A stretch of 34,802 bases of DNA from CADEED01 sp044871085 (GTDB lineage: Bacteria > Pseudomonadota > Gammaproteobacteria > Steroidobacterales > Steroidobacteraceae): positions 1-34,802 of the forward strand of contig JBIOZI010000398.1 of assembly GCA_044871085.1 (NCBI GenBank), written 5' to 3'. The notes below the pieces were generated by a model that was not told the DNA's origin, made no database searches, and saw only the letters and a list, made by a program, of their open reading frames with translations. The position numbers were made by a program, and so were the translations under genes. Below, in pieces: positions 32,053 through 34,802 of the stretch; the first letter of the stretch is position 1; every line of letters starts with the position of its first letter.

Positions 32053-33093
32053 ATGGGTCCTTCGTTGTCATATAAATTCCTCCGCCCTCTCCTGTTCGCG
32101 CTACCTCCCGAGCTCGCACATTCGATCGCGATCGACACCCTTTGGCTCATCGGGAAATGCCGGATCGCGTGGCCGGCCCCGAGCGATGACCCTCGCGAGG
32201 CGGTCACGTTGTTCGGACTGCGCTTTCCGAACCGGGTCGGCATAGCCGCCGGGTTCGACAAGAATGGAGTCTGCATCGACGGGCTTGCCGCGATCGGTTT
32301 CGGCTTCGTCGAAGTGGGCACCGTCACTCCGCGACCGCAATCCGCAAATCCTGGGCCACGCCTGTTCCGCGATGCGGCCGAACGCGCCTTGGTGAACCGC
32401 CTCGGCTTCAACAATCTTGGCGTCGACCGCCTGGTGGAAAACCTGCGACGCAGGAAGTTCAAGGGAATCTGTGGCGTGAACATCGGCAAGAATCGCGACA
32501 CTGCGATTGAGAATGCCGGCGATGAGTACGAATTCTGCTTCACGCGCGTCGCGCCCATCGCCGACTATGTGACCCTGAATCTGTCCTCGCCCAACACGCC
32601 CGGGTTGCGCAAACTCCAGGACCGCGAATACCTGCTGCCGATGCTCGAGAGAATCCATGCCTGCCGCGAGGCTCTCCGGCGAACGAGCGCGCGCACCGTG
32701 CCCATTCTCGCAAAGCTCGCCCCGGACCTAGGCGACGAACAGCTCGACGCCATCGCGGGCTTCGCAGCGGAGCACCTGATCGACGGCGTGATCGCGACTA
32801 ACACGACCACGTCCCGCCCTGCGGACTCGCCGTTGCGCGACGTGGACGGCGGAATGAGCGGCGCTCCGCTGCACGCGCTGTCGGTCGCGGTCGTGGCCAG
32901 GCTTCGCCGGTTGCTGCCGAAGCATTTTCCGATCGTCGGTGTCGGCGGAATCATGAGTCCGGAGGATGCCTTGCGCATGCTGGATGCCGGTGCCGATCTG
33001 ATTCAGCTCTACACGGGGCTGGTCTATGAGGGTATCGGGCTGCCGCGACGTATTCGGCGCGCCATGCTCGCGAGGTTCACGGGCGCGGTTTGA
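32053..33093 (+). CDS. pyrD: Dihydroorotate dehydrogenase (quinone), class 2
   Basis: A 346-residue membrane-associated flavoenzyme that oxidises dihydroorotate to orotate in pyrimidine synthesis, passing electrons to quinone. It has the N-terminal amphipathic helix of class 2 enzymes (YKFLRPLLFALPPELAHSIA) and FMN-site motifs IAAGFDKNG and VGTVTPRPQSANPGPRLFR. The active-site serine region is NLSSPNTPGLR, and FMN/phosphate motifs NTTTSRP, GGMSGAPL and VGVGGIMSPEDA follow, ending in LIQLYTGLVYEGIGLP. ATG 32053 matches the usual length of about 336 residues and lies just after a likely -10 box; the frame extends to 31987. It is convergent with the split tRNA gene. Confidence 0.96.
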   Translation: MGPSLSYKFLRPLLFALPPELAHSIAIDTLWLIGKCRIAWPAPSDDPREAVTLFGLRFPNRVGIAAGFDKNGVCIDGLAAIGFGFVEVGTVTPRPQSANPGPRLFRDAAERALVNRLGFNNLGVDRLVENLRRRKFKGICGVNIGKNRDTAIENAGDEYEFCFTRVAPIADYVTLNLSSPNTPGLRKLQDREYLLPMLERIHACREALRRTSARTVPILAKLAPDLGDEQLDAIAGFAAEHLIDGVIATNTTTSRPADSPLRDVDGGMSGAPLHALSVAVVARLRRLLPKHFPIVGVGGIMSPEDALRMLDAGADLIQLYTGLVYEGIGLPRRIRRAMLARFTGAV

Positions 33094-33194
33094 AACAGTG
33101 CGTGGTCGAGAGCGTGTCGAGGCGGCTTTCAATGGCGGGGGCGGGAGCCAGACTATCGTCCCATGCGCACCGCGTGATCGACGGGCCAGGTGGT

Positions 33195-33549
33195 TGGTGG
33201 GCCTGCTTGGATTCGAACCAAGGACCAAGGGATTCACGTTCTCGAAGCGTTTCCGCCCCGCGTGGACTATCTCTTCACCCGCGGGCAGCCAGTCTAACTA
33301 ACAAAGACCGACCACCCGGTGGGGTGCGGGACGCTCTAGCCTGTCATCAAGGGCACTCGAGCCCCCAGGTAGTCTCTGCACCTTCCCGCGCTGTAGCGCG
33401 GGCTTGGCTCAGGATCGCCATGCGCGTGGGTCGGGCATCCGACTCCCCGGCGAAGGTTTCCCTGAATTCATCCCGTCCACTGCGCGCGTTTCCGCGCGCA
33501 GGCACCTATATAGATGAGTCCCCTGCACTAACCGCTGTGCTACAGGCCC
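33195..33549 (-). tRNA. tRNA-Ile(CAU), interrupted by a group I intron
   Basis: The two exons are 33514-33549 and 33195-33234. Spliced together they give a complete cloverleaf. Acceptor GGGCCTG pairs with CAGGCCC and is followed by A and an encoded CCA. The D stem is GCAC/GTGC, the anticodon stem GGGGA/TCCCT with loop CTCATAA, and the T arm CTTGG-TTCGAAT-CCAAG. The anticodon is CAT. Acceptor pairs 4 and 5 are C-G, which TilS (tRNA-Ile lysidine synthetase) requires in E. coli, and the D loop and variable region match tRNA-Ile2; elongator tRNA-Met is less likely. The intron sits between positions 36 and 37, directly after the anticodon, so an unspliced transcript cannot decode. Confidence 0.93.
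33235..33513 (-). ncRNA. Group I intron (IC3-like) in the tRNA-Ile(CAU) anticodon loop
   Basis: A 279-nt self-splicing-type intron. The 5' exon ends CAT and pairs with GTG (33503-33505) to form P1 with the required U-G wobble at the splice site. P2 is TGCGCGCG-GAAA-CGCGCGCA (33481-33500). P4 pairs TTCAGG (33461-33466) with CCTGAG (33408-33413). P6 is a CCGCGC/GCGCGG hairpin (33385-33402). P7 pairs the AGAGACTA segment (33370-33377) with ATAGTCC (33264-33270), the guanosine-binding site. The last base, 33235, is G. Core words (CAGGGAAACCT, CCTGAGCCAAGC, AAGGTGCAGAGACTA) closely match the Azoarcus tRNA-Ile intron. It has no open reading frame. It is longer than that intron of about 205 nt, with extra sequence between 33271 and 33369. 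Confidence 0.92.
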
Positions 33550-33560
33550 AACCGGCGGCG

Positions 33561-33566
33561 ATTGTA
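33561..33566 (-). promoter_or_regulatory. Probable -10 element of the tRNA-Ile gene
   Basis: TACAAT on the minus strand lies 11 bases before the mature tRNA 5' end. TTGACT is found upstream, but its spacing (about 20 bases) is too long to be a good -35. Confidence 0.5.
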
Positions 33567-33610
33567 ACCGCATCGCCGGGCCGTTTAGTCAAATGCGGCC
33601 TTGCTTGCAT

Positions 33611-33650
33611 AGTGATATCACTTTAGTATCAACACGGATCACTTCGATCC
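33611..33650 (+). promoter_or_regulatory. Repeat cluster upstream of the SPFH/ribbon-helix-helix operon
   Basis: A perfect 12-base palindrome, AGTGATATCACT (33611-33622), is followed by a second ATCACTT (33639-33645; first copy 33617-33623). The two ATCACTT words are 22 bases apart, two helical turns. GGATC-ACTTC-GATCC (33636-33650) overlaps the second copy. This could be the operator of the ribbon-helix-helix protein encoded two genes downstream. Confidence 0.5.
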
Positions 33651-33675
33651 ACGGTAGGCAGATCGGGAGACAGCA

Positions 33676-34548
33676 ATGAACACGCCGGGCAACGGTACGG
33701 AAGAATTGGATTTCAAGAGCTCCAGCGGCTATGCGGCGCTGGTGCTCATGTTCGTCGCGTTGGTCGCGATACCGGCCTCCGTCTTGGGGCGCATGCCGCC
33801 GTTGGCGGTCGTCGCACTGATCGCCTTCTTCTTCCTCGCGAAGGGCATGTACATGCTGCAGCCGAACCAGTCGGCGTTGATCATGCTGTTCGGCTCGTAT
33901 CGCGGCACGGACTACTCCACCGGGCTGCGCTGGGCGAATCCGTTCTACAACAAGACGAAGGTGTCGCTGCGGCTGCGCAACTTCAACAGCGAGAAGCTCA
34001 AGGTGAACGACAAGCGCGGCAACCCCATCGAGATCGCGGCGGCAATAGTCTGGCGGGTCAGCGATACGGCGCGCGCGGTGCTCGACATCGATCACTACGA
34101 GCACTACGTGCCGATCCAGGCGGAGGCCGCGCTGCGGCACCTGGCCAATGAATACGCCTACGACCACGTCGAGGACGAGGACAGCGCGCTGACGCTGCGC
34201 ACCGGCGGCGACGAGCTCATCGGCAAATTGAAGCGCGAGTTGCAGGAGCGTTTCGCGAAGGCGGGCCTGCAGGTCGAGGACGCGCGGCTCACACACCTGG
34301 CGTACGCGCCGGAGATCGCGGGCGCGATGCTGCGCCGGCAGCAGGCGGAGGCGGTCATCGGCGCGCGCAAGCAGATCGTGCTGGGCGCGGTCAGCATGGT
34401 GGAGATGGCGCTGAAGGGCCTCACGGAGCGCGGCGTGGTCGAGCTCGACACGGAGCGCCGCGCGGCGATGGTGTCCAACTTGTTAGTCGTGCTGTGCGCG
34501 GAGACCGAGGCCACGCCGGTGATCAACGCCGGGTCGCTGTATCAATAA
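33676..34548 (+). CDS. SPFH domain (band 7) membrane protein
   Basis: A 290-residue protein of the stomatin/prohibitin/flotillin superfamily, anchored in the inner membrane. Two hydrophobic segments near the N-terminus (YAALVLMFVALVAIPASVLG and LAVVALIAFFFLAKGMYML) precede the SPFH domain (QPNQSALIMLFGSYRGTDYS to EDARLTHLAYAPEIAGAMLR). A long helical C-terminus rich in Ala and Glu follows (RRQQAEAVIGARKQIV). Such proteins organise membrane microdomains or regulate proteases; the partner is unknown here. It is followed 12 bases later by a small DNA-binding protein gene, a pairing I believe recurs in other proteobacteria. Confidence 0.92.
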   Translation: MNTPGNGTEELDFKSSSGYAALVLMFVALVAIPASVLGRMPPLAVVALIAFFFLAKGMYMLQPNQSALIMLFGSYRGTDYSTGLRWANPFYNKTKVSLRLRNFNSEKLKVNDKRGNPIEIAAAIVWRVSDTARAVLDIDHYEHYVPIQAEAALRHLANEYAYDHVEDEDSALTLRTGGDELIGKLKRELQERFAKAGLQVEDARLTHLAYAPEIAGAMLRRQQAEAVIGARKQIVLGAVSMVEMALKGLTERGVVELDTERRAAMVSNLLVVLCAETEATPVINAGSLYQ

Positions 34549-34560
34549 AGGGCCGAGCGC

Positions 34561-34761
34561 GTGAGCGAGCCCTCCACACGAAAGGCGTTTCTGCTGCGCC
34601 TCGATCCGGCGGTCGCCGCCGCGTTCGAGGCGCTCGCGGCGCAGGAGCTGCGCAGCGTCAACGGGCAGATAGAGTGGCTGCTGCGCGAGGCGCTCGCGAA
34701 ACGCGGCCGCGAAGTGCGTAGCCCGACTCGCACGAACGCGCGGCGCCCCAACAAGGAATAG
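34561..34761 (+). CDS. Ribbon-helix-helix (Arc-like) DNA-binding protein
   Basis: A 66-residue protein with an Arc/MetJ-type fold: beta-strand KAFLLRLDPAVAAAFEALA, then the helix pair with RSVNGQIEWLLREAL, a pattern typical of Arc-family proteins. The basic tail (RSPTRTNARRPNKE) may contact DNA or be flexible. The start is GTG 34561. It probably regulates its own operon together with the SPFH gene, and the repeats at 33611-33650 are candidate sites. No toxin gene is visible, so a toxin-antitoxin role is not supported by what is in the window. Confidence 0.8.
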   Translation: MSEPSTRKAFLLRLDPAVAAAFEALAAQELRSVNGQIEWLLREALAKRGREVRSPTRTNARRPNKE

Positions 34762-34763
34762 AG

Positions 34764-34802
34764 ATGGTGGTGCCTGGTCGGGATTCTCGGGATTCGCCGC
34801 GA
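34764..34802 (+). CDS. Possible start of a further gene, cut by the window end
   Basis: ATG at 34764 has AAGGA six bases upstream and is open to the last base (MVVPGRDSRDSPR). Too short to assess; it could also be leader sequence. Confidence 0.3.
   Translation, partial: MVVPGRDSRDSPR

Noticed and set aside
33195..33549. Two separate tRNA fragments or a tRNA pseudogene
   Set aside because: The halves complement each other exactly in all stems, and the intervening sequence has group I core elements, so a split functional gene explains the data better.
34561..34761. Toxin-antitoxin module
   Set aside because: Only an Arc-like DNA-binding protein is visible; the neighbour is an SPFH protein and the window ends before any toxin could be seen.

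Overview
This window is GC-rich double-stranded DNA from a free-living proteobacterium, most likely a gammaproteobacterium from soil, plant surfaces or a metal-affected site. The grounds are a quinone-type PyrD, Tat and lipoprotein signals, RND metal efflux, pectin-degrading enzymes and a tRNA-Ile(CAU) close to the gammaproteobacterial type. I cannot name the genus. There is no transposase, phage gene or CRISPR array.

Layout. 1-4.8 kb: a truncated family-1 pectate lyase, a DUF3187 protein, and a flavin amine oxidase coupled to a short-chain dehydrogenase. 5.0-12.8 kb: a metal-efflux operon made of a small His-rich exported protein, CzcC, CzcB, CzcA and a P1B-type ATPase with an APC transport motif; three of the four junctions from czcC on are overlaps or very short gaps. 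12.9-16.6 kb, minus strand: a clan GH-A glycoside hydrolase, threonine synthase and a family-3 pectate lyase with a polyproline linker. 16.8-18.9 kb, minus strand: a three-gene signalling operon (His-rich membrane protein, OmpR-type regulator, histidine kinase) joined by ATGA overlaps, with a tandem palindrome at the last junction. 19.1-20.8 kb: small unknown proteins and a receiver domain with Glu at the phospho-acceptor position.

20.9-24.4 kb reads as an arsenic/sulfur block: an ArsN1-like acetyltransferase, ArsR with its own operator, an aquaglyceroporin, then a Tat-exported SoxC-like molybdenum dehydrogenase and a c-type cytochrome, the last three overlapping. 24.4-26.2 kb is a second metal-handling group (Cys-rich exported protein, predicted outer-membrane protein, secreted HMA protein, MerT-like membrane protein) without a recognisable regulator or reductase. 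26.4-29.1 kb holds a paralogue of the small unknown protein at 19.9 kb, an ATP-dependent DNA ligase, a DUF1993 protein and a 68-residue protein. 29.6-31.7 kb has two secreted proteins of unknown function, one with 14 cysteines after the signal peptide. 32-34.8 kb has pyrD, a tRNA-Ile(CAU) split by a group I intron, an SPFH protein and a ribbon-helix-helix protein.

The standout observation is the 279-nt group I intron in the anticodon loop of tRNA-Ile(CAU) on the minus strand (33195-33549). Its core elements and insertion site match the class known from the Azoarcus tRNA-Ile intron, but it carries extra peripheral sequence. Other points worth attention are the arsR-aquaporin-soxCD arrangement, the MerP/MerT-like group without mer regulators, the P-type ATPase with altered metal-site motifs, the Glu-substituted receiver, the paralogous small proteins, and an excess of two AT-rich short words.
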